Assembly: GCF_000382185.1 (NCBI RefSeq)
Contig: NZ_KB907784.1
Location: 186,001-250,000, forward strand
DNA: 64,000 nucleotides
Reading direction: 5' to 3'
Origin: Bordetella sp. FB-8
Lineage (GTDB): Bacteria; Pseudomonadota; Gammaproteobacteria; Burkholderiales; Burkholderiaceae_B
Below the pieces are notes generated by a model. That model was not told the DNA's origin and searched no databases. It worked only from the letters and a program-made list of their open reading frames with translations. Within the stretch, counting starts at the first letter, position 1. Every line of letters begins with the position of its first letter. The position numbers and the translations under genes were made by a program. Below are positions 27,775-36,829 of the stretch, in pieces.

Positions 27775-28563
27775 ATGCTCTCGGCGGTACAGTATTTGTT
27801 GGGAGGGGTCTCGGGCTCCCTGGTCGGCTTCACCTTGGGCCTAGTCGGCGGCGGCGGGTCCATCCTGGCCGTGCCTTTCATCGTCTACCTGGTCGGGGTA
27901 ACGGATCCCCATGTGGCCATCGGGACCAGCGCGTTCGCGGTCGCTGCCAATGCCGGCGCCAATCTGCTGGCGCACGCGCGCAGAGGCACGGTGAAATGGT
28001 CGATCGCCGGCCCCTTCGCGGCCGCGGGCGTCATCGGCGCCATGCTGGGCTCGTCCCTGGGCAAGGCCGTCGACGGGCAGAAACTGCTGGCGGCGTTCGC
28101 GCTGCTGATGCTGGTCGTCGGCGTGCTGATGCTGCGCAATCGCGGCGGCAGCGAGACCGCCGCGGCGCAACCCGTGCGGCACCGGTCGGCGCGCGTTTGC
28201 GCAATGGGAGGACTGACCGGCCTGCTCTCAGGCTTTTTCGGTATCGGCGGCGGGTTCCTGATCGTTCCCGGTCTCATGTACTCGGCCAGGGTGCCCATTC
28301 TCTATGCCGTCGGCTCCTCACTGGTGGCGGTGACGGCTTTCGGTCTGACCACGGCCGTCAACTATGCCTGGGCCGGCTGGGTGGACTGGCCGCTGGCTTT
28401 CGTCTTCATCGGCGGGGGCATCCTCGGGGGACTGGTCGGCACGCAGTTCGCGCACGGTCTGGCAAAGCGCAAGGGCATGCTCAACCTGGTGTTCGCCGGG
28501 CTCGTCTTCGTGGTCGCGATCTACATGCTTTACCGCAGCGGACCCGCACTGGGCAAGTGGTAG
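27775..28563 (+). CDS. TauE/SafE family sulfite/anion exporter
   Basis: A 262-residue permease of the TSUP (TauE/SafE) family with about eight helices in two repeats. Each repeat carries the glycine-rich signature (GFTLGLVGGGGSILAVPFIV and GLLSGFFGIGGGFLIVPGL). Such proteins export sulfite, sulfoacetate or related anions. The ribosome site GAGGAGA is strong. It is divergent from blh-SQR across a shared AT-rich control region, which makes export of oxidised sulfur the likely task. Confidence 0.9.
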   Translation: MLSAVQYLLGGVSGSLVGFTLGLVGGGGSILAVPFIVYLVGVTDPHVAIGTSAFAVAANAGANLLAHARRGTVKWSIAGPFAAAGVIGAMLGSSLGKAVDGQKLLAAFALLMLVVGVLMLRNRGGSETAAAQPVRHRSARVCAMGGLTGLLSGFFGIGGGFLIVPGLMYSARVPILYAVGSSLVAVTAFGLTTAVNYAWAGWVDWPLAFVFIGGGILGGLVGTQFAHGLAKRKGMLNLVFAGLVFVVAIYMLYRSGPALGKW

Positions 28564-28696
28564 ATCGCTGCAGCCTTTATCCGTTGGCCGGCATGTGCGT
28601 GCCGATGGGCTTACCCGATGTCTGGGTCTTTGATCGGACGCACGCAGATTGACGTGAAGCGTGGGCGGTTATGTCGCGCCCCTCTTCCCGACCCGT

Positions 28697-29614
28697 TCAA
28701 CGCGCGTGCGCCCCGGCAGCCAGCGCCGCGGCAGGCGCCGACTGCAGCAGTGCCTCCAACCGCTCGATGCGGTGCCGATGCGGCGTGGTGATGGCATAGA
28801 AGTGCTCTTGCAACTGCGGGCACTGCCCGGCGAGGCAAAGCAGCCCGTTGCTCAATTCATCTTGAACCACCACTTCGGGCAATACCGCGAGCCAGCCGCT
28901 GTCGCGGGCAATCAGCCGAAGCATGGCCATGTCGTCCACTTCGGCGCGCACCTGGGGCTTGACCTGCGCGGTGATGCACAGCGCATCGAACTGGGAGCGC
29001 ACGGCATGATGTCTCCCGGGCAGCGCGATTTCCAACCCGTCCAGATCCTGCGGCACACGCAGATGCTTCCCGCGCCAAAGCCGTGACGGACCGATCAGGG
29101 ACAGCGGCTGCCCACCAAGAAACCGGCTGTGCAGCGGACGCTGGGGATCGGCGGTGACCGGTTCGTTGGCCAGCACCAGATCCAGTTGATGCTCGGCCAG
29201 ACGCTTCAGAAGATGCTCCAGCGGGCCGGACTCCAAGGTCAAAACAACCGAGGCATCGCTCAGGAGGGGGCGGAACAGATTTTCCTGGTAGTTGCGCGAC
29301 ATGGTGGACACGCTACCGATGCGCAAGCGCATGACGCCTTCGCTATGGCCCTGCAGCCGCCCCAGCAGTTCTTGCCCCAGGCCGAAGATGTTCTCGGCAT
29401 AGGCCTGAACCAGATGGCCGGTTTCGGTCAGCACCAAACGCCGCCCCTCGCGTATGAACAACGCATCGCCCAGGCGTTCTTCCAGTTGCCGGATTTGCGC
29501 AGACAGGGATGACTGCGACGTGTGCAGTTCCTTGGCCGCACGCGTCAGATGCCCGAGTCGGGCGACACGCCAAAAATACAGCAGGTGATGGAAGTTCAGT
29601 TGCTCAAGATTCAT
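28697..29614 (-). CDS. LysR-family regulator (NhaR-like), divergent from dabBA
   Basis: A 305-residue LysR regulator resembling NhaR: MNLEQLNFHHLLYFWRVARL is followed by a helix-turn-helix (HLTRAAKELHTSQSSLSAQI, about residues 22-41) and an effector domain. It is transcribed away from dabB with a 99-base AT-rich gap. LysR genes beside DAB inorganic-carbon operons are common, so it probably switches dabBA on when CO2 or bicarbonate is limiting (inference). It could also sense ions, as NhaR does. Confidence 0.9.
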   Translation of the reverse strand: MNLEQLNFHHLLYFWRVARLGHLTRAAKELHTSQSSLSAQIRQLEERLGDALFIREGRRLVLTETGHLVQAYAENIFGLGQELLGRLQGHSEGVMRLRIGSVSTMSRNYQENLFRPLLSDASVVLTLESGPLEHLLKRLAEHQLDLVLANEPVTADPQRPLHSRFLGGQPLSLIGPSRLWRGKHLRVPQDLDGLEIALPGRHHAVRSQFDALCITAQVKPQVRAEVDDMAMLRLIARDSGWLAVLPEVVVQDELSNGLLCLAGQCPQLQEHFYAITTPHRHRIERLEALLQSAPAAALAAGAHAR

Positions 29615-29713
29615 TGTTCTATTTTATGTATGTTTTTGTTCTTATCAATATATTTTACAGAATTAATAATGCGCTGCAACATGAGGCCTATCGACTCTTT
29701 TTAGACAAAAATC
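29615..29713. promoter_or_regulatory. LysR-dabB divergent promoter region
   Basis: Ninety-nine bases, far more AT-rich than the flanks, with TTCTTATCAATATATTTTAC followed by AGAA as an interrupted inverted repeat and several possible -10 boxes. No ribosome site is evident before dabB. LysR operators usually lie in just such a gap. Confidence 0.4.
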
Positions 29714-31282
29714 ATGTCCGCCACGCCTGCATTGATTCCATTGCTTCCTGCCGTGTTGATGGCAATGGGAGCGCTTATCTTGAGCCGATTTGCTGCGATA
29801 ACTCGACCATGGCGCGTCTTCATGCCGCTTTGCGCGCTTGCCTGTGTCGCCAGTCTTTACGGCGCATGGCCGCACGCGCAACGGCCGACAGGGTTGCCAT
29901 GGCTGGCATTGACGCCTTTGAGCGGCCTGCTGGCCGCGCTGGTGCAATGGCTGGGAACGGTGATTGGGGCGTTTTCCGCGCGCTACCTCGAAGGAGAGGG
30001 CGGCCAAAAGCGCTACGCCGCATCGCTGACAGGCATGCTGGCCGCGGTGCACCTATTGCTGCTGGCAAACCACTGGCTCGTGCTGATCGCGGCCTGGTCC
30101 CTGATCGGCGTGGCCTTGCAGCACTTGCTGTGCTTTTATGGCGAACGCCCGTTCGCACGCCTGGCGGCGCACAAAAAGCGTTTGGCCGATCGCCTGGCCG
30201 ACCTGCTATTGCTGGCCGCAGCGCTGCTGGCATGGCATGAGGCCGGCAGCGGTTCGCTCAGCGATCTCGCCAGCTATATCTCTGTGCACGGCGCCAGTCC
30301 CGCACTACAGTGCAGCGCTGTTTGCCTCGCGCTGGCGGTGGTTCTGCGCACGGCCTTGCTGCCGGTGCATGGCTGGCTGATCCAGGTCATGGAGGCGCCC
30401 ACGCCGGTTTCCGCGCTGCTGCACGCAGGCGTCGTGAACCTGGGCGGGTTCGTACTGATCCGCTTTGCCACCTTACTGGACCACGCGCCCGCCGCGCGCT
30501 GGCTGCTGGTGGCCATGGGCTTGACCACGGCGGTATTGGCCGGCCTGGTCATGCTCACCCGCATCACCATCAAAGTGCGGCTGGCCTGGTCTACCGTCGC
30601 GCAGATGGGTTTCATGGTGCTCGAGTGCGGCCTGGGGCTGTATACCTTTGCGGCGCTACACCTGTTGGGACATTCGCTCTATAAGGCGCACCATTTTCTG
30701 TCGGCCTCCAGCGTGGTGCGCCAGGCCCGCCTGCAGATGATGCAAGACCCGGAGTCCGTCCATCCCGCCAGCCTGCTGGTGGCGCCGGTGGCCGCAGCCG
30801 CAGTGCTGCAGACGCTGCACGGGGCCGGCGGGGCCGCGGCCTGGCCGTGGTGGTGGACCGTCTCGCTGGCCCTGGCCTGGGCGCCGCTTCTGTGGCTGCC
30901 TCGAAAACATGCGATCGGTGCGACCCTGCGCCGAGCCGTCGCCGGACTGATCATGCTTGCAGGGCTGGGGGTTGCAGCGTCGCTGGCGCATATCCTGCCC
31001 CTCGGTTTGCGCGACGCCCCCGGGACGGCGTCTGGCTTGCTGGCTTTGTCCGGGTTGGCGGCACTGTACGGTTGCCTGACCTTGCTGCAGTGCCGTGCGC
31101 AGACCTTGGCGACATGGCGATGCTGGAGCTATGCCGGCTTCTATATCGATGAGTACTACACACGGTTGACTCTGCTGTTGTGGCCCACCCCTTGGACGGC
31201 AGCGGCGACGCCCGCGGCCCCCAACCCTGCGACCTGGACTGCCAACGCCAACGCCAACGCCAGCGCGGCAAACGTCTACTAA
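29714..31282 (+). CDS. dabB: DabB, proton-channel-like subunit of the DAB inorganic carbon transporter
   Basis: A 522-residue membrane protein of the proton-conducting NuoL/MrpA family (for example PVHGWLIQVMEAPTPVSALL and GHSLYKAHHFLSASSVV carry the family's Lys and His). It is not part of complex I: it lacks the long NuoL C-terminus and is followed 19 bases later by dabA. In the DAB system this subunit is thought to power DabA with a cation gradient. The C-terminus ends in Asn-Ala repeats (31241-31264, four six-base units), an odd low-complexity tail. Confidence 0.92.
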   Translation: MSATPALIPLLPAVLMAMGALILSRFAAITRPWRVFMPLCALACVASLYGAWPHAQRPTGLPWLALTPLSGLLAALVQWLGTVIGAFSARYLEGEGGQKRYAASLTGMLAAVHLLLLANHWLVLIAAWSLIGVALQHLLCFYGERPFARLAAHKKRLADRLADLLLLAAALLAWHEAGSGSLSDLASYISVHGASPALQCSAVCLALAVVLRTALLPVHGWLIQVMEAPTPVSALLHAGVVNLGGFVLIRFATLLDHAPAARWLLVAMGLTTAVLAGLVMLTRITIKVRLAWSTVAQMGFMVLECGLGLYTFAALHLLGHSLYKAHHFLSASSVVRQARLQMMQDPESVHPASLLVAPVAAAAVLQTLHGAGGAAAWPWWWTVSLALAWAPLLWLPRKHAIGATLRRAVAGLIMLAGLGVAASLAHILPLGLRDAPGTASGLLALSGLAALYGCLTLLQCRAQTLATWRCWSYAGFYIDEYYTRLTLLLWPTPWTAAATPAAPNPATWTANANANASAANVY

Positions 31283-31301
31283 CTCCAGGAACTCGACACA
31301 C

Positions 31302-33842
31302 ATGAATGCCCTTGATCTCGCCCCGCAAGCGAACGAAGCCTCGATCGTCCAGAACGAAGCCGTCTTGAACGGGCATGCAAGCGTGGAAGCAGCCTGCGAA
31401 CAGGCCTGCCAAGCCATCGCTCCCGCCTGGCCTCTGGATCGCTCCATCGCCGTCAATCCGCACTGGGCCCGCATCCGCATGCCGGTGCGATCGGTGGCCG
31501 CGCGCATGGCCGTGTTCGGCCGTATCCAGGTATTTGCTCCCCGCGCCCTGCAGCGCCAGGCCTGGCAGGAGGGGCGAATTAACGCCACCGACCTGGCCCA
31601 CGCCCTGGCCATGCTGCCTGCGGGAGACGCCGCAGCCTGGACCGTGGAACGTCTGGTCGCGGTCCTGGACGCGGCGTTGCGCACACCTCAGCTGCCACTG
31701 CTCATCGACATCCTGGACAGCGATCCCCACCGCAATACACGGCTGTCATGGCGACAAGCCATCACGCATCAGGTCAGCCAGACCTGCGCCGCTTATTTCG
31801 ACACGCAGCAGGCCGAGTGGCCGCCCGAGCGAAGCCAAGGCCTTTATGCATTCTGGCGCGATACGCTGAGCCACGACCATGGCATCGGCACGCTGATGGG
31901 GCTGCCGAATCTGGGCAAGGCGCTGGGAGCGCTGCCGGCCACGCGGGCGTCCGCGGAACGCTGGGCGATGGAGCGCCTGCAGCTTGCGCCGTCCTTGTGG
32001 GCGGATTACCTGGAGGCCGTGCTGCTGACCATCAACGGCTGGGCATCATGGTGTTCTTACTTGCGCTGGCAGGCAGCGCAGCAGGGACGCGTCGATCCGC
32101 ATTTGCGCGACCTGCTCGCCATTCGCCTGGCCTGGGGCGCCATTTTGCTGGACGGCAAGGACGATGCCGACACACGCCAGGCTTTGGGTTCCCTGCAGCG
32201 CGCCTGGCGCCAAGCCCCTGCCCTGCTGGCGCAATGCGCGCAGGAACTGCAGGCCGACGAGATCTGGCAATCGGCTCTGGAGATCGGCTACCAGCGGCAA
32301 TTATCCGAACGACTTGCCACGGCCAGGCCGCCTACGGATTCCGGGGAGAAAATCGAAGCGCAGACTGTTTTTTGCATTGACGTGCGCAGCGAACCCTTGC
32401 GCCGCGCACTGGAAGCCACTTGGCCGGCCGTGCAGACCATCGGCTTTGCCGGATTCTTCGGTTTGCCGATGGCCTACACGCCGTTGGGAACGACGTTGCG
32501 GCGGCCACAGTTGCCGGGACTGCTACCCGCTTCCCTGGACGTAACAGAGCAGATCATCACCGCTGAAAGCGCCCATGCCGAGCAGGATGCCGCGCTGCAG
32601 GATACGGCCCGCCGCGCCAGGGAGAATCGTCTGGCCCTGTCGCGACAATGGTTGAACGCCAGCCGCTGGCCGGGTGCCGCGTTTTCCTTTGTCGAGGCGG
32701 CGGGGGTGGGCTATCTGGCCAAGCTCGGGCAATGGCTGCACCCGTCGGCAAGCGCCCGCGTAAACGATGACTTGAACGGCCTGCCTGCTCGTCTGCGCCC
32801 CCTGTGTCGTCCCGCGCTGCAGGGACTGGACACCGACACCAAAGTGGCATTGGCCGCGCGCGTGCTCAAGGCCATGGGCTTGGAGCGGGAATTCGCGCCA
32901 CTGGTGGTGTTCATCGGCCATGGCAGCCAGACCCGCAACAACGCCCAGGCTTCGGCTCTGGATTGCGGGGCCTGTTGCGGGCAAACCGGCGAGGCCAATG
33001 CCCGCAGCCTGGCAAGGCTGCTCAACGAAACGGCGGTGCGTGCCGGGCTGGCGCAGCAAGGCATCAGTATCCCCGCGGACACCCGGTTCGTAGGCGCCCT
33101 GCACAACACCACAACTGACGAGACCGAAGGCTTCGATCTGGATTTGCTCGAAACTGCCGCACGCGAACGCTACGAGAAGCTGGACGCGGCGTTGCGCAGC
33201 GCCGGCGACCACGTAAGGCGCGAGCGAGCGCCGCGCCTGGGACTGACTCCTCGCGACGGGCATGCACAGTTGCTAAAACAGTTGCGCCGCCGTGCCAACG
33301 ACGGCGCCCAAAACCGCCCGGAGTGGGGCCTGGCGGGAAACGCCGCATTCCTGATCGCGCCGCGCTGGCGCAGCAAAGATGTGGCCTTGGAGGGCCGGTG
33401 CTTTCTGCATGATTACGACGCAAGCCAGGATCCACAAGGGACATTGCTGGAGCAGCTGATGACCGCGCCCATGCTGGTCACCCACTGGATCAACTGGCAG
33501 TACCATGCCAGCACCTGCGATCCCGAGCACCTGGGTAGCGGCAACAAGCTTTTGCACAATGTGGCGGGCGGGGTCATCGGCGTATTCGAGGGCAACGGCG
33601 GTGATCTTCGCATCGGCCTGTCGCGGCAGTCGCTGCATGACGGTGCGCGCTGGGTACACGAGCCACTGCGGCTGACGGTAGCCGTCGACGCCCCGGCCTG
33701 GGCCATCGAGCGTGTTGTGAGCTCGCATGCGGTAGTGCGGCAACTGGTCGAGAATGGCTGGCTGCACCTGTGGCGCTGGACCGGCGATGAGCGACTGGTA
33801 CGCTATGCACGGGGTCAATGGCATGCCCTGCCCTGGCGCTGA
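31302..33842 (+). CDS. dabA: DabA, carbonic-anhydrase-like subunit of the DAB inorganic carbon transporter (DUF2309)
   Basis: An 846-residue DUF2309/UPF0753 protein. The zinc and catalytic residues known for DabA are all present: C358 and D360 in FCIDVRSE, H540 in FIGHGSQ, and C555 in LDCGACCG, with the same 15-residue H-to-C spacing as in the characterised protein. It is predicted to hydrate CO2 to bicarbonate on the cytoplasmic side in a one-way, DabB-energised reaction. The pair would serve carboxylases (pyruvate, PEP or acetyl-CoA) in a heterotroph, as no RubisCO is seen in this window. Confidence 0.95.
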   Translation: MNALDLAPQANEASIVQNEAVLNGHASVEAACEQACQAIAPAWPLDRSIAVNPHWARIRMPVRSVAARMAVFGRIQVFAPRALQRQAWQEGRINATDLAHALAMLPAGDAAAWTVERLVAVLDAALRTPQLPLLIDILDSDPHRNTRLSWRQAITHQVSQTCAAYFDTQQAEWPPERSQGLYAFWRDTLSHDHGIGTLMGLPNLGKALGALPATRASAERWAMERLQLAPSLWADYLEAVLLTINGWASWCSYLRWQAAQQGRVDPHLRDLLAIRLAWGAILLDGKDDADTRQALGSLQRAWRQAPALLAQCAQELQADEIWQSALEIGYQRQLSERLATARPPTDSGEKIEAQTVFCIDVRSEPLRRALEATWPAVQTIGFAGFFGLPMAYTPLGTTLRRPQLPGLLPASLDVTEQIITAESAHAEQDAALQDTARRARENRLALSRQWLNASRWPGAAFSFVEAAGVGYLAKLGQWLHPSASARVNDDLNGLPARLRPLCRPALQGLDTDTKVALAARVLKAMGLEREFAPLVVFIGHGSQTRNNAQASALDCGACCGQTGEANARSLARLLNETAVRAGLAQQGISIPADTRFVGALHNTTTDETEGFDLDLLETAARERYEKLDAALRSAGDHVRRERAPRLGLTPRDGHAQLLKQLRRRANDGAQNRPEWGLAGNAAFLIAPRWRSKDVALEGRCFLHDYDASQDPQGTLLEQLMTAPMLVTHWINWQYHASTCDPEHLGSGNKLLHNVAGGVIGVFEGNGGDLRIGLSRQSLHDGARWVHEPLRLTVAVDAPAWAIERVVSSHAVVRQLVENGWLHLWRWTGDERLVRYARGQWHALPWR

Positions 33843-34009
33843 CCGCAATCGGACGGCTGGGTTGGATTTGAATCGTTGCCCTGGATGCGGCCGTTTTTTC
33901 GCTGCGGCATGTCTCACCTCGATTTTCCCTGAAACAATACCGCCAACCCACTATGCCAAGAATTGAATAAGCGGCCTACCTCCAAGACATCAAGAATAGG
34001 AAATGAATC

Positions 34010-35920
34010 ATGTATCCGCCGGGATGTCCTTCCAATGAAGAGGTGCGTTTGTCCAAACTAATCGATCTGGGCATTCTGGACACTCCTGCCGACGACGAGC
34101 TGGACAGGGTTACCCGCCTGGCCAGAAAAATATTCGATGTCGACACCGCGCTGGTGTCGCTGATCGACGAGAAACGGCAGTGGTTCAAATCGGCCGCTGG
34201 GCTCGACACGAAGCAAACGCCGCGGGACATCTCGTTCTGCGGCCACGCCATTCTCGGAGACACCACATTCGTCGTCAACGACACGTCAAAGGATGATCGG
34301 TTTTTCGACAACCCCTTGGTTACCGGAAAACCCTTCATACGATTCTATGCAGGCCATCCCCTGCAATCGATCGAGGGGTACAACCTGGGGACGCTGTGCA
34401 TCCTGGACTCGACGCCCAGAGAATTTTCCCAGGAAGAAGCCGAACGCCTCGTAGATCTCGCGAAGATCGTCGAAAAATATCTCCAGACGCTTGAAGTGTC
34501 GCGCAGCAGTCAGAGAATCGAAAATCTCCTGCAAAACACCAACTCCCTGCTGGAGCGAACGATACATTCGCTCGGCGTTGGAATGATCTGGCTCTCGCGC
34601 GATGCGACCGTAGTCCAGATGAACCATGTCGCATGCGAAATTCTGGGCTACTCCCCTTTCGATCTCAGGAACAAGTCTTTCTACGATATCGCCCACGACG
34701 AAGAACAGGAAAAGCTGAGAGATTTCTTCAGCAATCCCTTTATCGCGGGAACGGCAGCCTGCACGCAGGAAATTCGCCTGCACGACCATGAAAACTCATC
34801 GCGATGGATTCAGCTCAACCTCTCCGTCCTGCAGGAAGGCGGCATGGCAACCCGGTACTTCATCGGCATACTGACCGACATCTCCGACAGAAAGCGTATC
34901 GAGAAAGATCTGGAAAAACTGCGGCTGTCGCTGGAGCAACGGGTGGCTGCGCGGACCCAGAAACTCAAGCAGTCGATTGCCATCCTCAACCAGGAAATCG
35001 AGCGGCGCCATCGCTCCGAGAAAAATCTGGAGCAAGAAAAAGCGCATTTCGTGGCAACGCTCGAAAACGCAAACGATGCCTTCGTGGAAATCGACAGCCG
35101 CGGCCGGATTCAAGGCTGGAACAGGGCAGCGGAAAAAATGTTCGGCTGGAGCAAGAACGAGGTTCTCGACCAGGATCTGGCCGAGATCATCATTCCGTCC
35201 GAAGCGCGGACTAAGCACCATGCCGGGTTTTCGCGCTTTGTCAGCACGGGTAAAAGCGAAATGATGGGCAAGCGAATCGAAATGACGGCGCAAAAAAAAT
35301 CCGGCGAATCGTTCCCTGTGGAAATGACGCTGGGTTTTGCGAAGACCCATAGCTCGCTGTTCGTCAACGCCTTCCTGCGCGACATATCCGAGCGCAAGAA
35401 ACTGCAAATCAAGCTGGAAAAAGAAGCCCTTCACGACGCGCTGACGGGCCTGCCTAACCGGCGCTATTTCATGCGCCTGTTGAAGGAGTCAAGCAATAGC
35501 GCATACGAGGACGGCCGAGGAATAGCGCTGCTTTTTCTGGATCTGGACGGCTTCAAGAACATAAACGATACCTACGGGCATGAGTTCGGCGACAAGGTTT
35601 TGTCGACCTTTGCGAAAACGCTCCAGAGTTGCGTTCGCAATTCAGATCACGTTTGCCGGCTGGCGGGGGATGAGTTCACGGTCATTCTCAACAACCTGAA
35701 AAATCCGCTTCTGGACGCGCAGTCTGTCGCACAGAAAATCATCGCGCGAACCAAGGCGATGGGGGCAATAGAAGGAACCGAACTGTCCTGTTCCACCAGC
35801 GTGGGAATCGCCATTTCAGACTCCCGCCGCCCGCGCAGCGACAAGGAATTGTTGAAATTGGCGGACGAGACAATGTACAAAGCCAAGTCTGCAGGCAAGG
35901 ATCGGCTTTATATCGCTTAA
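34010..35920 (+). CDS. Diguanylate cyclase with GAF-PAS-PAS-GGDEF domains
   Basis: A 636-residue soluble signalling enzyme that should make c-di-GMP from GTP. An N-terminal GAF domain (about 20-165, with PRDISFCGHAI) is followed by PAS (about 180-300), a coiled coil rich in Arg/Glu (300-345), a second PAS (345-465) and a GGDEF domain (470-636). The signature is A552-GDEF rather than GGDEF, a variant known in active enzymes. The inhibitory site R543-x-x-D546 lies five residues before it and looks intact. AGGAAA precedes the ATG. No membrane segment and no EAL domain are seen. Confidence 0.93.
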   Translation: MYPPGCPSNEEVRLSKLIDLGILDTPADDELDRVTRLARKIFDVDTALVSLIDEKRQWFKSAAGLDTKQTPRDISFCGHAILGDTTFVVNDTSKDDRFFDNPLVTGKPFIRFYAGHPLQSIEGYNLGTLCILDSTPREFSQEEAERLVDLAKIVEKYLQTLEVSRSSQRIENLLQNTNSLLERTIHSLGVGMIWLSRDATVVQMNHVACEILGYSPFDLRNKSFYDIAHDEEQEKLRDFFSNPFIAGTAACTQEIRLHDHENSSRWIQLNLSVLQEGGMATRYFIGILTDISDRKRIEKDLEKLRLSLEQRVAARTQKLKQSIAILNQEIERRHRSEKNLEQEKAHFVATLENANDAFVEIDSRGRIQGWNRAAEKMFGWSKNEVLDQDLAEIIIPSEARTKHHAGFSRFVSTGKSEMMGKRIEMTAQKKSGESFPVEMTLGFAKTHSSLFVNAFLRDISERKKLQIKLEKEALHDALTGLPNRRYFMRLLKESSNSAYEDGRGIALLFLDLDGFKNINDTYGHEFGDKVLSTFAKTLQSCVRNSDHVCRLAGDEFTVILNNLKNPLLDAQSVAQKIIARTKAMGAIEGTELSCSTSVGIAISDSRRPRSDKELLKLADETMYKAKSAGKDRLYIA

Positions 35921-36201
35921 GAACGCCGGCCCTGTGCGCGCATGAAATTCTCGAACGCCGATGGCTGCTCTTCAGCGTCGTTGCCCTCTGGAAGATCCTG
36001 AGTGAAGTAGCTGGATTTTTTGTAGCCCGTCTGCTTCAGCCACTCAATTATGTCTTCACGCAAGAATCTATGAAGTCTGACAGACTGTTGGGCGACTTCA
36101 AACGTCAGCTTAGGGATGCTGCCTTTCGCTAAGAAGCACTTGTAGGCCTCTCTGACTTGGATACTCGGCAAATTATGTTTCGATACTGCAATAGCCGACA
36201 T
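35917..36201 (-). CDS. Small hypothetical protein, island-associated
   Basis: An unrecognised protein of 94 residues from MSAIAVSKHNLPSIQVREAY, with GGGGGAG upstream. An ATG 12 bases earlier is also possible. It is charged and helical (LHRFLREDIIEWLKQTGYKK), like small phage or island proteins. It overlaps the end of the diguanylate cyclase gene by four bases on the other strand and the preceding ORF by 73 bases. The overlap may mean that both are halves of one gene split by a frameshift. Confidence 0.45.
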   Translation of the reverse strand: MSAIAVSKHNLPSIQVREAYKCFLAKGSIPKLTFEVAQQSVRLHRFLREDIIEWLKQTGYKKSSYFTQDLPEGNDAEEQPSAFENFMRAQGRRS

Positions 36202-36413
36202 CCGCTCCCCCATCCTTTCTGGCAGGCCGCAGCAATCACTGCCTGCGCGCTTGTGGCGGCGCCTTCCACCGCTTTGATTAGGGCCTTGACCGCAGGCGGT
36301 TGATTTTTGAAAAGATCTTCATCACGCGGTTCTTTGCCTGCCATCAAGCAAGCGATTTCCCACGTTGAGAATGAGCTTTGTAGGTCGTAGTGGCTAAGGT
36401 CCACTGTCTCCAT
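36129..36413 (-). CDS. Small hypothetical protein, island-associated (possible 5' half of a split gene)
   Basis: A 94-residue frame. The first 65 or so residues look protein-like (SSFSTWEIACLMAGKEPR resembles N-termini of phage-type proteins), but the last 25 are Arg/Ser/Cys rich and overlap the next gene. A one-base shift near the G run at 36208-36213 would fuse it to that gene, so this is either an overlapping pair or a frameshifted gene. Function unknown. Confidence 0.4.
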   Translation of the reverse strand: METVDLSHYDLQSSFSTWEIACLMAGKEPRDEDLFKNQPPAVKALIKAVEGAATSAQAVIAAACQKGWGSGCRLLQYRNIICRVSKSERPTSAS

Positions 36414-36512
36414 CGCATCGTCCTATGCGTCGTCCAAGGTAAGAGGTGCCAGCACCAGGCCGGTGGACGTTCCGGCTGTTCTCCCCGTCGGGATAGGTGC
36501 TGGCGTGAGGGG

Positions 36513-36818
36513 TCAGGCCGCCATCGGCTCCACTTCGCGGGTGATCTTCGGTAGGATTTTTTTCTCTGCGATTTTCAAGTCATAGGCCTGCTGCATATTC
36601 AGCCATGACTGAGCATCGCCCCCAAAGTAGCGGGCCAGCCGCAAGGCGGTATCGGCAGTGATACCGCGTCGTTCATGCAAGATTTCACCAATCCGAGTCG
36701 CGGGAACGTGCAGAGCCACCGCCAAAGCGTTAGCGCTCATCTCTAGAGGGACTAGGTAGTCTTCCCGCAACACCTCGCCAGGATGAATCGGGCGCATGCC
36801 ATTTTTGATCTTCGTCAT
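36513..36818 (-). CDS. higA: HigA-type antitoxin, XRE family
   Basis: A 101-residue antitoxin. Start MTKIKNGMRPIHPGEVLRED with a strong GGAG ribosome site; the frame is open further upstream but only inside higB. The HTH region (ALHVPATRIGEILHERRGIT, about residues 35-54) and the IHPGEVL opening mark the HigA/VapI group. It should neutralise HigB and repress the operon by binding the palindrome at 37119-37137. It lies 11 bases after higB, in the toxin-first order typical of higBA. Confidence 0.93.
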   Translation of the reverse strand: MTKIKNGMRPIHPGEVLREDYLVPLEMSANALAVALHVPATRIGEILHERRGITADTALRLARYFGGDAQSWLNMQQAYDLKIAEKKILPKITREVEPMAA

Positions 36819-36829
36819 GGTCACATCTC

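Noticed and set aside
29714..31282. Second nuoL-like gene of complex I
   Set aside because: It belongs to the NuoL superfamily but is next to dabA, lacks the NuoL C-terminal domain and is far from the nuo operon, so DabB fits better.
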